Assembly: GCA_030037705.1 (NCBI GenBank)
Contig: JASHQE010000247.1
Span: 54,326-118,325, forward strand
From: Acidobacteriaceae bacterium
GTDB lineage: Bacteria > Acidobacteriota > Terriglobia > Terriglobales > Acidobacteriaceae
DNA length: 64,000 nucleotides
Direction of reading: 5' to 3'
Of this stretch, positions 25,900 to 34,628 are shown one piece after another (position 1 is the stretch's first letter; every line of letters begins with the position of its first letter). The translations under genes and the position numbers were made by a program. The notes beneath the pieces are model-generated. The model saw only the letters and a program-made list of their open reading frames with translations. It had not been told where the DNA came from and did not search any database.

Positions 25900-26535
25900 T
25901 TACGACCACTCGGAGACCGGTTCCCATTTGACACGCGTCGTGCGCGGCAAAGCCATCACGCATGGACCGGCCGATAAACTGTCACAGGTGAAAAAAGAGT
26001 CCACACCCAATGGAAACTCGACATTGCGTTTCTGCAAAGCTTCAAAAAGCTCCACCGGTGCGCCTGACACAAAGACTGCTGCTTCGCTCTCGATCCCAGG
26101 GCCGGCTAATGTCAACCGCAAGCTGTCCGGCATAGGCGCCGGAGAAAGTGCCGCCACCTGCACGACGAGCGTCGCGCCCTGTTCCGGATAAGCCAGATTA
26201 CCTGTCCGTGCACGGTCGATCTCTTCAAACCGGCGCGCATCCGCGATCAATACAAAATCTGCTTGCTCTGCCGTCGCAGGTTTCGCCAGTGTTTCACGGC
26301 ACAGCAAATCCATGGCCTGCTCTGCGCTCTGCTCCAAATGAAATGAGCTGTCAGCGCTCATGAGAGTGAGGGCTATGAGTGTTGTGGCCCGGTTCAACGG
26401 TGCGGGAACCTCCATCAACACATCATCAAGCTGTCCAATCATGCCGGGCCGCGCGGTGCACTGCAGTAAAGTCCGATAGTGCTTCTGGCCGTCAAAGATT
26501 TGATCATAGGATTTGGCCATCGCCAGCGCACTCAT
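25900..26535 (-). CDS. phnH: C-P lyase complex subunit PhnH
   Basis: A 211-aa core subunit of the C-P lyase complex, related to PLP-fold proteins but without cofactor. Recognised segments are FDGQKHYRTLLQCTARPGMIGQLD, LNRATTLIALTLMSADSSF, FVLIADARRFEEIDRARTGNLAYPEQGATLVVQV, LTLAGPGIE and NVEFPLGVDSFFTCD...ALPRTTRVKW. The start ATG overlaps the phnG stop by four bases. In E. coli PhnH sits on PhnI within the PhnGHIJ core. No unusual substitution was noticed. Confidence 0.94.
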   Translation of the reverse strand: MSALAMAKSYDQIFDGQKHYRTLLQCTARPGMIGQLDDVLMEVPAPLNRATTLIALTLMSADSSFHLEQSAEQAMDLLCRETLAKPATAEQADFVLIADARRFEEIDRARTGNLAYPEQGATLVVQVAALSPAPMPDSLRLTLAGPGIESEAAVFVSGAPVELFEALQKRNVEFPLGVDSFFTCDSLSAGPCVMALPRTTRVKWEPVSEWS

Positions 26536-26990
26536 GCTTCCTCCATCAACTTGAAATCGACCTGTGTCTGGAGAATCAGGTCGAACTCGTCTTGATCCCG
26601 ACGCGCGACTATCTTGCTCTGTTCGCCGAGAAACGTCTCAACTTTGTCCGGAATTGCATTGCCAGAATGAAGCAGCGCATCTACAACAGCGATGGAATAG
26701 GCCCGAACCGGCTCATCTCCGAGGCAAAGTCCAAACCCTGGGTGACCGTCCACCAACACTTCGCATTCTGTGGTCAATGCCTCACCGAGATAGAATTTTT
26801 GCTGTTCGAGAGAATCTTCGGCCGGGATCATCGTGAGGCACACGGAAGGGTGTTTGCGAATCGATACCGTATAGAGTTGCTCCAACTGGGCGACCAGCAG
26901 TTTCAGGGGCTCCAATTCACACTCGCATAGCGTATAGTCGGAGCCTAGCTCAGCCGTGCTTAAATTTCGATGATTTGTCACGTCAACCAT
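26532..26990 (-). CDS. phnG: C-P lyase complex subunit PhnG
   Basis: A 152-aa subunit (E. coli PhnG is about 150 aa). The start was placed at 26990 (MVDVTNHRN); the track frame adds 12 residues that lie in the leader. The segment KFYLGEALTTECEVLVDGHPGFGLCLGDEPVRAYSIAVVDALL is the PhnG hallmark, and the C-terminal TQVDFKLM matches the RVDFxxM ending. It is the first gene of the minus-strand phn operon, and its promoter must lie in the divergent region 26991-27250, which holds two CGTATACG palindromes. Confidence 0.93.
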   Translation of the reverse strand: MVDVTNHRNLSTAELGSDYTLCECELEPLKLLVAQLEQLYTVSIRKHPSVCLTMIPAEDSLEQQKFYLGEALTTECEVLVDGHPGFGLCLGDEPVRAYSIAVVDALLHSGNAIPDKVETFLGEQSKIVARRDQDEFDLILQTQVDFKLMEEA

Positions 26991-27250
26991 TTGCCGGGTT
27001 TGCCTTTCGCACGACAGAAGTAGCATTCTTGCCGATTGAAGTACGAGAGAAAACGGTCACCTGCGGAACGCAGCCGTGTTGAACTGGTGCGTATACGAAC
27101 TTGTGGCAATCATGCCATAGGAAATTTTGAGAAATATTTAAAAGACGTGAAAAATGCATTTATATCTCAGAACCAATCTCGGCATTCATGCACGGCTCAC
27201 CACCCCATAAACTGAAATTTCATGTTCATATTATTCGTATACGTAGTATT
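26991..27250. promoter_or_regulatory. Divergent control region with two CGTATACG palindromes
   Basis: This 260-bp AT-rich gap separates the phnG operon (minus) from the exporter operon (plus). It contains CGTATACG at 27090-27097 in the larger near-palindrome GTGCGTATACGAAC, about 95 bp before phnG, and again at 27236-27243 (TTCGTATACGTA), ending only 7 bp before the ATG of the exporter gene. The same core, as a perfect TTCGTATACGAA, precedes the TonB receptor and MarR genes at 39781. The likely role is a regulator binding site. Possible -35/-10 elements (TTGAGA, TTTATAT) lie between them but are not decisive. Confidence 0.6.
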
Positions 27251-29077
27251 ATGGCTTTCGTGCGACAGGATGCCGCCAACCGATTCCTGCAGGACGAGGC
27301 CATCGTCCCGCTGCAAATTCGATCGAGATTCGTCTGGAATTACTTGAAGGCCTATCCGCGCCTGCTGATTCTCGGCGTTATCTGTCTCATTGGCCGTAAC
27401 GGAGTGGCGTTCGCAATTCCTCTGCTGATTCGCGCTGGAATCAACATTCTGACTTCTTCTCGGGGTAGCGCCGACACAGCCATGTCGTGGATTGCCATCG
27501 AGATTGTCGGCGTGGCTACCCTCAGTTCGGCTTTTCAAACTATGGCCCGTTTGAATGTCATCGGCATGTCGCGACACGTCGAGTATGAGATGCGGAAGGA
27601 TTTTCTCCGGCACCTGTTCCGGCTCGATGCTTCCTTCTGGGGACGAACGCGAACCGGTGACATCATGGCGTTGGCGACAAACGATCTTAATGCCGTCCGC
27701 ATGATGCTCGGCCCCGGCCTGATTTCCTTCTTTGAGGCCATGGTTCAACTTCCCGTTGCCGTCGTGGTCTTGGCCTCTTTTAACTGGCGGCTTACGCTCG
27801 CAGCATTGTTGCCTTCACCTTTGGCGGTGCTGGTGATGATCGTGTTCGGCAGGATTATTCGCCGGCGATTCGATCGAATTCAGGCACTGTTTTCCACAAT
27901 GAGTGCGGTTGTCCAGCAGACCATCGCAGGCGCTCGCGTTGTGCGCTCCTTCGTGCGCGAGAAGGCGGAGCAGAATCGCTTCGAGGAGATGAACCGCTCC
28001 TATGTTCGAGCAAACTGCATCCTGGGCGTCTACTCCAGTACCTTCGATCCTTTGCTGACTTTTATTACTGGCGCCTCTGTGCTTGTCGTTCTCTGGTACG
28101 GAGGATCGCTCGCGGTTGCGCATAAATTGCGCGTAGGCGATTTCGTGATGTTCACGACCTACATGGCTATGCTTGCACAGCCCATCTCCTCGCTAGGCAG
28201 AGTAGTCAATATGATGCAGCGCGGCATGGCCTCCGTGGCGCGTCTGCAACTGCTTTTCCTTGAATCTCCAGAGATTGAACCGGGAAATTGGCTTCATTCA
28301 GATGAAAACCCTCCCGAAACCGATCTCACATCGAGCGGCGCCATCTCTCTGCAAAATGTCAGCGTGTTTTACGGTTCATATGCCGCGTTGGATTCGATTG
28401 ACCTGAAAATCCCGGCTGGATCAACTCTGGCGATTTTGGGTGAGACCGGATCCGGCAAAAGCACTTTGGTCAAACTGATCACACGTATGATTGACCCAAG
28501 CCAGGGAAGCATCCAGGTCGACGGGGTCGACTGCCGCGCAATTCCATTGACTGCGCTGCGCTCGCTTGTCGGAGCTGTTCCTCAGGAAACGTTCCTGTTC
28601 AGCATCACACTTGCAGAAAACATTGCGCTGGGCGTCGATGCCGTATCAGAAAGCGAAATCAGGGGGGCAGCGACCATTGCCGGGCTCGATCCAGATTTGG
28701 AAGCTTTGCCTGAAGGCCTCAATACCATTGTCGGCGAACGAGGCATCATGCTCTCAGGAGGGCAAAAGCAGCGCATCGCCATCGCCCGCGCGGTCCTCAA
28801 GAATCCTCGCATCCTGGTACTGGATGACGCTTTGTCCAGCGTAGATTCTGTCACCGAGGAACGCATTCTTTGCCATCTCAAGAGCATCATGGCCGAGCGC
28901 ACCACAATCCTAGTGACACACCGAGTCACAACCGCGATGCACGCGGATTACATCATTGTTCTGAAGCATGGGCGGATTGTTGAAGAAGGCACCCACTCGA
29001 GTCTTGTAGCGAAGTGCGGACGTTACGCGCGTCTGGCGCGCCTGCAGGTTCTTGAAGAAGAATTGGAGGCCTTGTGA
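27251..29077 (+). CDS. ABC exporter half-transporter (degenerate ATPase site partner)
   Basis: A 608-aa half-transporter with an N-terminal six-helix exporter domain (about 25-320) and an ABC ATPase domain (about 345-590). Walker A is GETGSGKST, the signature is canonical (LSGGQKQR), but the residue after Walker B is Asp (LVLDDALSSVD) instead of catalytic Glu. The H-loop is TH. This is the non-catalytic half of asymmetric heterodimeric exporters such as the BmrCD/LmrCD type. The start was placed at 27251 (MAFVRQDAAN); no good ribosome-binding site is visible there and one CGTATACG palindrome overlaps the region. The partner follows with a GTG/TGA overlap. What is exported is unknown; the operon suggests a phosphonate- or ribose-phosphate-linked compound. 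Confidence 0.88.
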   Translation: MAFVRQDAANRFLQDEAIVPLQIRSRFVWNYLKAYPRLLILGVICLIGRNGVAFAIPLLIRAGINILTSSRGSADTAMSWIAIEIVGVATLSSAFQTMARLNVIGMSRHVEYEMRKDFLRHLFRLDASFWGRTRTGDIMALATNDLNAVRMMLGPGLISFFEAMVQLPVAVVVLASFNWRLTLAALLPSPLAVLVMIVFGRIIRRRFDRIQALFSTMSAVVQQTIAGARVVRSFVREKAEQNRFEEMNRSYVRANCILGVYSSTFDPLLTFITGASVLVVLWYGGSLAVAHKLRVGDFVMFTTYMAMLAQPISSLGRVVNMMQRGMASVARLQLLFLESPEIEPGNWLHSDENPPETDLTSSGAISLQNVSVFYGSYAALDSIDLKIPAGSTLAILGETGSGKSTLVKLITRMIDPSQGSIQVDGVDCRAIPLTALRSLVGAVPQETFLFSITLAENIALGVDAVSESEIRGAATIAGLDPDLEALPEGLNTIVGERGIMLSGGQKQRIAIARAVLKNPRILVLDDALSSVDSVTEERILCHLKSIMAERTTILVTHRVTTAMHADYIIVLKHGRIVEEGTHSSLVAKCGRYARLARLQVLEEELEAL

Positions 29078-31008
29078 GCACAATGGGATTTGGGTTGTAC
29101 GGCGGCGGCAGCCGAGGCCAATCCGGCGGAGCCAATCTGGAGGAGATCTCCGCCAAGGTTCGCGACTGGTATCTTCTCTCGCGGCTTCTGAAGTTGTTGC
29201 TGCCTTATTGGACCGGCATGTCGGCATCGCTCTTGTGCTCGCTCGCATCCACTTTATTGCAAGTTATCAATCCGCTGATTATATCGACAGCCATCGACTT
29301 TTATTTCCTGAAGCGCACACCCAAAGTGGAGTTTTTATCCGGACTGCTTCCGGCAAAATCCGCGCAGGGAATTGCATTGCTTTCGCTCCTGTATGGCGGC
29401 GGACTCATTTTGATCCTGTTAATTGATAGCGCGCAGAATTATCTCGCTCAGTGGACTGGCCAGATGGCAATGGCCGAGCTTCGCAGGCGGCTGTTCCAAC
29501 ATCTGCACCGGCTCCCGATCAGTTTTTACGATGTAACTCCTGCCGGCCGTCTGGTTACTCGCGTTACAACGGACATCGAGGCGCTGAACGATCTCTTTGC
29601 AAACGGAGTGGTCGCGCTGCTCGCTAATCTCGTTACCACGTTCTTCTTTCTCGGGATTCTGTTCTGGCTGAACTGGCGCATGACGCTGGTGCTCGCTGCG
29701 GTCATTCCGGTTTTTGTCGCACTCACCGCTTACTTTCGCCGGCTGATCACGCGCAGCCAGCAAAAAGTTCGCGTGCTTCTGGCAAGAATCAATGCATTTA
29801 TCGCCGAGCACTCGAATGGCATCTACGTCGTGCACCTCTTCAATCGTCAGCAGACCACGCTCGATGCTTTCGATACGATCAACCGCGAGTACATGGTAGC
29901 GTCAAAGGAGTGGGTCACTGCCAATGCGTGGTTTATGCCCTCAATCGGGTTGCTGGGTACAGTTTCTCAGGCGGGACTTCTTATCATCGGCACTTTTCTA
30001 CTTCATGGCGGAAGTTTATCTGTCGGCACGTTGGTCGCCTTCCTGATGTGGGGACCGCGCTACTTGCGCCCAATCCAGGACATCAGCGAACGCTACAGTG
30101 TATTGCAGACCAGTATTGTTTCCGCTGAAAAGGTCTTCGCTTTGCTCGACACGGAAGCGCCACTTGAAACTGCGGGATGCGGCCGCGCCAGTCTTGAAGG
30201 CCATGATATCGCGTTCGAAAATGTGTGGTTCGCCTATAAACCAGGACGCTGGGTGCTCAACGACGTCAGCTTTCATATTCGCAAGGGAGAGATGCTAGCG
30301 ATCGTTGGTCACACCGGCGCGGGTAAGACCACATTGACCAATCTCCTTCTGCGCTTTTATCGCCCTCAGCGCGGCTCCATCCGCATTGGCGGAGTCGACA
30401 TTTGGGACATGGAGGCCGCTGATTTGCGGCGGCAATTCGGCGTTGTTCTTCAAGACACCTACGTTCGCGAAGGAACAGTCCTTGACAACATCCGCTTTGG
30501 TTCCGATGTATTGACCCATGAGGATGCGCTGCACGCAGCCCGCCAGATAGGCCTCGACACAATCATGAAAGACCTTCCCGATGGACTGGAAACCTGGGTG
30601 CAAGAACGAGGCGACAATCTCTCTGCCGGGCAGAAACAGCTGATCGCATTTGCCCGTGCGCTGGCGCACGATCCTGACTATCTGTTGCTTGATGAGGCAA
30701 CGTCAAACATCGATCTCGAAACGGAGGCGAGGCTTCGAGCCGCAATGGGCAGGCTGCTCGAAGGCCGTACCTCCATTGTTATCGCACACCGTCTCTCGAC
30801 TGTGCTCACGGCCGATCGGATTATCGTCATGCACAGGGGCAAGCTGGCCGAAATAGGCAGCCATGAAAAGCTATTAGCAAAACGGGGGCTTTATTGGCGC
30901 CTCTTTCAGATACAGTTTGGTCATCAGGCTGGATTCGAAGAGCCGCTGGCGCCAAACGGTTCACATGAAACTGCCGGCAATGGTTATGTCTGGCAGGAAA
31001 CACAATAG
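29074..31008 (+). CDS. ABC exporter half-transporter (catalytic partner)
   Basis: A 644-aa half-transporter that starts with a GTG overlapping the previous stop. Six membrane helices lie in the first ~350 residues (LTHVIAS-type loops, FFFLGILFWLNWRMTLVLAAVIPVFVALTAYF). The ATPase domain has GHTGAGKTT (Walker A), the non-canonical signature LSAGQKQL, canonical LLLDEATSNID with catalytic Glu, and IAHRLSTV. The deviant signature of this half faces the degenerate Walker B of the other half, so the pair forms one working and one dead ATP site, as is known for heterodimeric ABCB-type exporters. It is co-transcribed with the phosphonate-type genes downstream. Confidence 0.88.
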   Translation: MSTMGFGLYGGGSRGQSGGANLEEISAKVRDWYLLSRLLKLLLPYWTGMSASLLCSLASTLLQVINPLIISTAIDFYFLKRTPKVEFLSGLLPAKSAQGIALLSLLYGGGLILILLIDSAQNYLAQWTGQMAMAELRRRLFQHLHRLPISFYDVTPAGRLVTRVTTDIEALNDLFANGVVALLANLVTTFFFLGILFWLNWRMTLVLAAVIPVFVALTAYFRRLITRSQQKVRVLLARINAFIAEHSNGIYVVHLFNRQQTTLDAFDTINREYMVASKEWVTANAWFMPSIGLLGTVSQAGLLIIGTFLLHGGSLSVGTLVAFLMWGPRYLRPIQDISERYSVLQTSIVSAEKVFALLDTEAPLETAGCGRASLEGHDIAFENVWFAYKPGRWVLNDVSFHIRKGEMLAIVGHTGAGKTTLTNLLLRFYRPQRGSIRIGGVDIWDMEAADLRRQFGVVLQDTYVREGTVLDNIRFGSDVLTHEDALHAARQIGLDTIMKDLPDGLETWVQERGDNLSAGQKQLIAFARALAHDPDYLLLDEATSNIDLETEARLRAAMGRLLEGRTSIVIAHRLSTVLTADRIIVMHRGKLAEIGSHEKLLAKRGLYWRLFQIQFGHQAGFEEPLAPNGSHETAGNGYVWQETQ

Positions 31009-31038
31009 TTGCAGTCACTTTTTCCGGAAGACAGAAAT

Positions 31039-31752
31039 ATGTCAGTACTCAATGGGAACACGCCGCGGTACGGGATTTATTTTTCTCCGCATCCCGGCTC
31101 TTTGTTGTATGAGCTCGGCACCCGTTGGCTCGGCCGCGATGCCATCACTGGAGAATCGCTTGAGCCTGGTCTGCCCGATCACCTGCATCAGGATGAGTGG
31201 CTGCGTGTGACAGAGAGCCCTCGCCGCTATGGATTTCATGCAACACTTAAACCTCCTTTCCGGCTCGCGGAAAACCTCCAATTAGAGGACCTGCAAACAG
31301 CGCTCCATGACTTTGCCGCAAAGCATGATCGCTTTGAGGCTCCGGCTCTAAAAATCGGATCCCTTGGGCATTTCCTTGCGCTTGCGCTTTCAGAACGCAG
31401 CGCCATATTTTCTCAGCTCGCAGCCGATTGCGTGACTGAACTCGATAAGTTTCGCGCACCCGCTACAGAAGAAGAACGAATCAAGCGCCTTCGCGATTCG
31501 CTTTCAGAGCGGGAACGGGAACACGTAATGCGATGGGGCTATCCGTATGTTCTCGATACCTGGAAGTTTCATATGTCGCTCACGGGATCGCTTCCTGTGT
31601 CCTCACTTCCACCTCTTGAAGAGCATCTGCAGAATCGGTTCGCACAAGTGCTTCATCGGCCCCTATTGGTTGATTCCGTTTGTATCTTTCACGAGCCCTA
31701 TCCCGGTGGTCCATTTCGCATCGTCGAACGGGCCCAGTTGAGGTCGTTGTGA
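31039..31752 (+). CDS. Phosphonate-operon DUF1045 protein, 2H phosphoesterase fold
   Basis: A 237-aa protein of the family annotated as putative phosphonate metabolism protein (TIGR03223/DUF1045). Two HxT/S motifs mark the 2H phosphoesterase fold: H67-A-T (YGFHATLKPPF) and H178-M-S (WKFHMSLTGSLP). 2H enzymes open cyclic phosphates, which makes it a candidate to process the ribose 1,2-cyclic phosphate intermediate; PhnP, which does this in E. coli, is absent here. The start is at the ATG 31039 (GGAAG 8 bp upstream). The stop TGA and the next gene's ATG share one base. Confidence 0.88.
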   Translation: MSVLNGNTPRYGIYFSPHPGSLLYELGTRWLGRDAITGESLEPGLPDHLHQDEWLRVTESPRRYGFHATLKPPFRLAENLQLEDLQTALHDFAAKHDRFEAPALKIGSLGHFLALALSERSAIFSQLAADCVTELDKFRAPATEEERIKRLRDSLSEREREHVMRWGYPYVLDTWKFHMSLTGSLPVSSLPPLEEHLQNRFAQVLHRPLLVDSVCIFHEPYPGGPFRIVERAQLRSL

Positions 31753-33161
31753 TGACGATGTCAATGATGACTGAAAATCCTTGGAAGCCTTGCGATCTTC
31801 GTGGAACCTATCCGGAGGCTGTTTCACACGCCCTTTTTCACGATATTGGCAGCGCCATCGGCACGATGCTTGCACCTCAATCGCGTGTAGTTGTGGCGGG
31901 CGACTTCCGGCTTAGTACGCCGGACTTGAAGCATGCTCTTTCTGATGGCTTGGTTCATGCTGGCATTCACGTTCTCGATGCGGGCCAATGCCCTACACCG
32001 CTCGCTTACTTTACCGCACAACAATTAGGCGCTGCTGCTGTGCTCATCGTTACAGCTTCGCATAATCCCGCTGCGCAGAATGGGCTCAAGCTAATGCTGG
32101 AATCCATGCCGACGACTCCACAGCAGTTGTCGGAGATCCGGGCGCTGGTGGAATCGGGGGCGTTTCGCTCCGGGCACGGCAAGATTGAGACGGTCGATTT
32201 GTTCCCGATTTATATGCGGACGACGTTGCAACGATGGGCACATCTGCATGGTGGCAAGCCCTGCCGAGTGGTTCTCGACGCCGGCAATGGTGCGTGGTCC
32301 GAGTTGGGTCCGATGATTTTCAAACAGCTTGGCTTTGACGCTGTCTGTATCTCGTGCGTTGCGGACGGAAACTTTCCGGACCGCTCTCCCGACTGTGCGC
32401 AAGCCGCAAATCTTGCCAGACTGTCTACTGCTGTGCGTGAGTGGCCGGATTCGATCGGCATTGCATGGGATGGCGATGGTGACCGCGTGGCTTTCATTGA
32501 TGAGACTGGAAGCTATGTCACGACCGATGAGATTGCAATTCTATTCGCAGAGGCCATGCTCACGGGCAGCGCATCCAAAGGGAATGCAGATGCGAAGATC
32601 GTTGTTGACGTGAAATGCTCTGATGTCGTGCGGCGCTCGATTCTCCGACAAAGCGGAACTCCCCTGCTGGAACGCACCGGCCATGCTTTCATGCGCGGCA
32701 GGATGGTTGCGGAGCAGGCGCTTCTCGGCCTTGATGCCTGCGGCCATTATTTCTTTCACGAATTGAACGGCGGCGATGACGGGCTTTTTTCCGCTTTTTA
32801 TCTCCTCAACTTTATGCAAAGCCGCGGCGGTTCTCTTGCGCAATTGCGCAGCACGCTACCGCGTATCTTGAGCACTCCGGAGATCCGTATTCCCGCCGTG
32901 CAGTTGCCTTGGGCAAAAGCGGCGGCGGCGTTGTGCTCCGCATTTCCTCACGCGAGCGTTATGGAGATTGATGGCCTTCGCCTGGTTATGGACGACGGCA
33001 TCGTTCTTGTGCGGGAGTCTGGCACGGAGCCGGTCATCTCGCTGCGCATGGAGGGCTTCGATGAAATGAGTTATGAACGGATCCTTGCCCGGTCTCTGCA
33101 ATGCTTGCCCGAGGCAGCATCCGTAATTCATCACGAATTGCTGAAAACAGGCGCAGAGTAA
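31752..33161 (+). CDS. Alpha-D-phosphohexomutase-family enzyme with altered sugar loop
   Basis: A 469-aa PMM/PGM-type protein. The start at 31752 was chosen from the one-base overlap with DUF1045. It has the phosphoserine loop TASHNP (S103), the Mg2+ loop DGDGDR (240-245) and the phosphate loop VRESGTEP, so it should be catalytically competent. The sugar-specificity loop, GEMSGH in P. aeruginosa PMM/PGM, reads LDACGH (327-332): the Glu and Ser that hold O3/O4 of hexoses are Asp and Cys. The position inside a phosphonate operon, where ribose 1,5-bisphosphate would arise, suggests a ribose phosphate or another non-hexose as substrate. The substrate is inferred; hexose mutase for a surface sugar remains possible. 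Confidence 0.85.
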   Translation: MTMSMMTENPWKPCDLRGTYPEAVSHALFHDIGSAIGTMLAPQSRVVVAGDFRLSTPDLKHALSDGLVHAGIHVLDAGQCPTPLAYFTAQQLGAAAVLIVTASHNPAAQNGLKLMLESMPTTPQQLSEIRALVESGAFRSGHGKIETVDLFPIYMRTTLQRWAHLHGGKPCRVVLDAGNGAWSELGPMIFKQLGFDAVCISCVADGNFPDRSPDCAQAANLARLSTAVREWPDSIGIAWDGDGDRVAFIDETGSYVTTDEIAILFAEAMLTGSASKGNADAKIVVDVKCSDVVRRSILRQSGTPLLERTGHAFMRGRMVAEQALLGLDACGHYFFHELNGGDDGLFSAFYLLNFMQSRGGSLAQLRSTLPRILSTPEIRIPAVQLPWAKAAAALCSAFPHASVMEIDGLRLVMDDGIVLVRESGTEPVISLRMEGFDEMSYERILARSLQCLPEAASVIHHELLKTGAE

Positions 33162-33190
33162 ATTCGAAAACAACCCTGGAGGAACAAACG

Positions 33191-33889
33191 ATGGCGACGA
33201 CAACACACGTTGGACTGATGGATACAGCGCCCGATTCGCCAGAGGCGCGGCAAAAACGCCAACCCCTTGGACTCGAACCGCGTATTGACCCCACGGCTCG
33301 CGTCCGCAATTCCGTACTCGGCATCTACACGTCGGTCGGTCCGCACACGACGATCAACGAATCGAATTTCGGCGATTATTCTTACGTCGTGCAAAACTGT
33401 AGCATCATTTGGGCTGATATCGGCAAGTTCTGTTCTATCGCGGCCAGTACCCGAATCAATCCCGGTAATCATCCGATGTGGCGTGCAGCTCTGCATCACT
33501 TTACTTATCGCAGCACGTCTTACGGATTTGACGTCGAAGATGATTCCGAATTCTTTGATTGGCGCAAGGCCCACAGAGTGACGCTAGGAAATGACGTTTG
33601 GATTGGTCATGGCTCGACCATTCTTCCCGGAGTCACAATCGGCACCGGAGCAGGTATCGGCGCTGGCGCAGTAGTTTCAAAAGACGTGCCGCCTTTCGCG
33701 ATTGTCGGCGGCGTGCCCGCTAAACTCATCCGTTTTCGTTTCGACGATAAAGTGCAGGAAGGCCTCATGAACCTTGCATGGTGGGATTGGCCGCGCGAAA
33801 AGCTCGAGATCGCGTTGCCCGATTTCCGCAAGCTCAGCGCAGAAGAGTTTATCGAAAAATATGCAGGAACGACCGCGACCGCCTCTTAG
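33191..33889 (+). CDS. Phosphonate-associated hexapeptide-repeat acyltransferase
   Basis: A 232-aa left-handed beta-helix transferase. GGAGG lies 8 bp before the ATG at 33191. Hexapeptide repeats (LGIYTSVGPHTTI, VTLGNDVWIGHGSTILPGVTIGTGAGIGAGAVVSKDVPPFAIVGGVPAKLIRFRF) and the phrase NHPMWRAALHHFTYRSTSYG match the phosphonate-operon branch (TIGR03308). Relatives use acetyl-CoA to acetylate amino or hydroxyl groups. It is the last gene of the exporter-DUF1045-mutase operon and faces pyrE convergently with a 25-bp gap. A role in capping an aminophosphonate or a phosphonate-sugar is plausible but not shown. Confidence 0.88.
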   Translation: MATTTHVGLMDTAPDSPEARQKRQPLGLEPRIDPTARVRNSVLGIYTSVGPHTTINESNFGDYSYVVQNCSIIWADIGKFCSIAASTRINPGNHPMWRAALHHFTYRSTSYGFDVEDDSEFFDWRKAHRVTLGNDVWIGHGSTILPGVTIGTGAGIGAGAVVSKDVPPFAIVGGVPAKLIRFRFDDKVQEGLMNLAWWDWPREKLEIALPDFRKLSAEEFIEKYAGTTATAS

Positions 33890-33914
33890 ACTGCAGTCAT
33901 AGAAGGCATCGCAG

Positions 33915-34517
33915 TCATACAGCCAATGCATTCAGGTATTCAGCATGAATCTCCTGGGCGCGAAATACACTGAAGAACGGAGCTCCAAGAGCGGCCGACT
34001 CCACTGCGGGTCGGCCGCATGCTTCTTCCCGTTCCACTAAGCAAATGACGCCGATAACGCGCATACCTGCACCTTGTGCCGCGTGAATTGCAGTGATAAG
34101 CGACGCCCCCGTAGTACAGGCATCGTCTACGATCACAACCGGCGCATCTGCCTCGCAAAAGCCTTCAATCTTTCTGCCTGTTCCATGGGTCTTCGCTTCT
34201 TTTCGCACTAGAAATCCGTCGATAACATTCACATTGGATGAAGCGCTCGCACGCCATGCGCTCGCCGATGCAACATTGCTTACGACAGGGTCTGCACCCA
34301 ACGTCAGGCCGCCCACCGCACACGGAGACAGTTGATGTTCACGCATCAGGTCGAGAATCACCAGGCCCGCAAGCCGCCCGCCTCGACCACACAGCGTAGT
34401 TGTACGGCAATCGATATAGTAATTGCTGGAACCACCGGCAGAGAGTCGTGTCTCTTCAAGGTGAAACGATCTTTGCGCCAGTATTTTGCGAAGTGCGGCT
34501 TTATGAGCAGAAACCAT
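33915..34517 (-). CDS. pyrE: Orotate phosphoribosyltransferase within the phn island
   Basis: A 200-aa type I phosphoribosyltransferase. FLVRKEAKTHGTGRKIEGF is the OPRT flexible-loop signature, and VVIVDDACTTGASL is the PRPP-binding motif. The enzyme makes OMP from orotate and PRPP. The location downstream of the second phnM, far from other pyrimidine genes, is unusual. PRPP is the end product of the classic C-P lyase route, so this enzyme could draw off PRPP produced by the island. It could also simply be the only pyrE of the organism. It lies about 110 bp after phnM on the same strand. Confidence 0.9.
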   Translation of the reverse strand: MVSAHKAALRKILAQRSFHLEETRLSAGGSSNYYIDCRTTTLCGRGGRLAGLVILDLMREHQLSPCAVGGLTLGADPVVSNVASASAWRASASSNVNVIDGFLVRKEAKTHGTGRKIEGFCEADAPVVIVDDACTTGASLITAIHAAQGAGMRVIGVICLVEREEACGRPAVESAALGAPFFSVFRAQEIHAEYLNALAV

Positions 34518-34628
34518 TGTTGCAACCTCGATCAGAGATGTTCTTAGAGGTAACTGAGTTCAATGAGAAAGGACATAAAGACCATCCTATCCATGACGGA
34601 TCGCCGCCCTGACGCATAACTGCGCATA

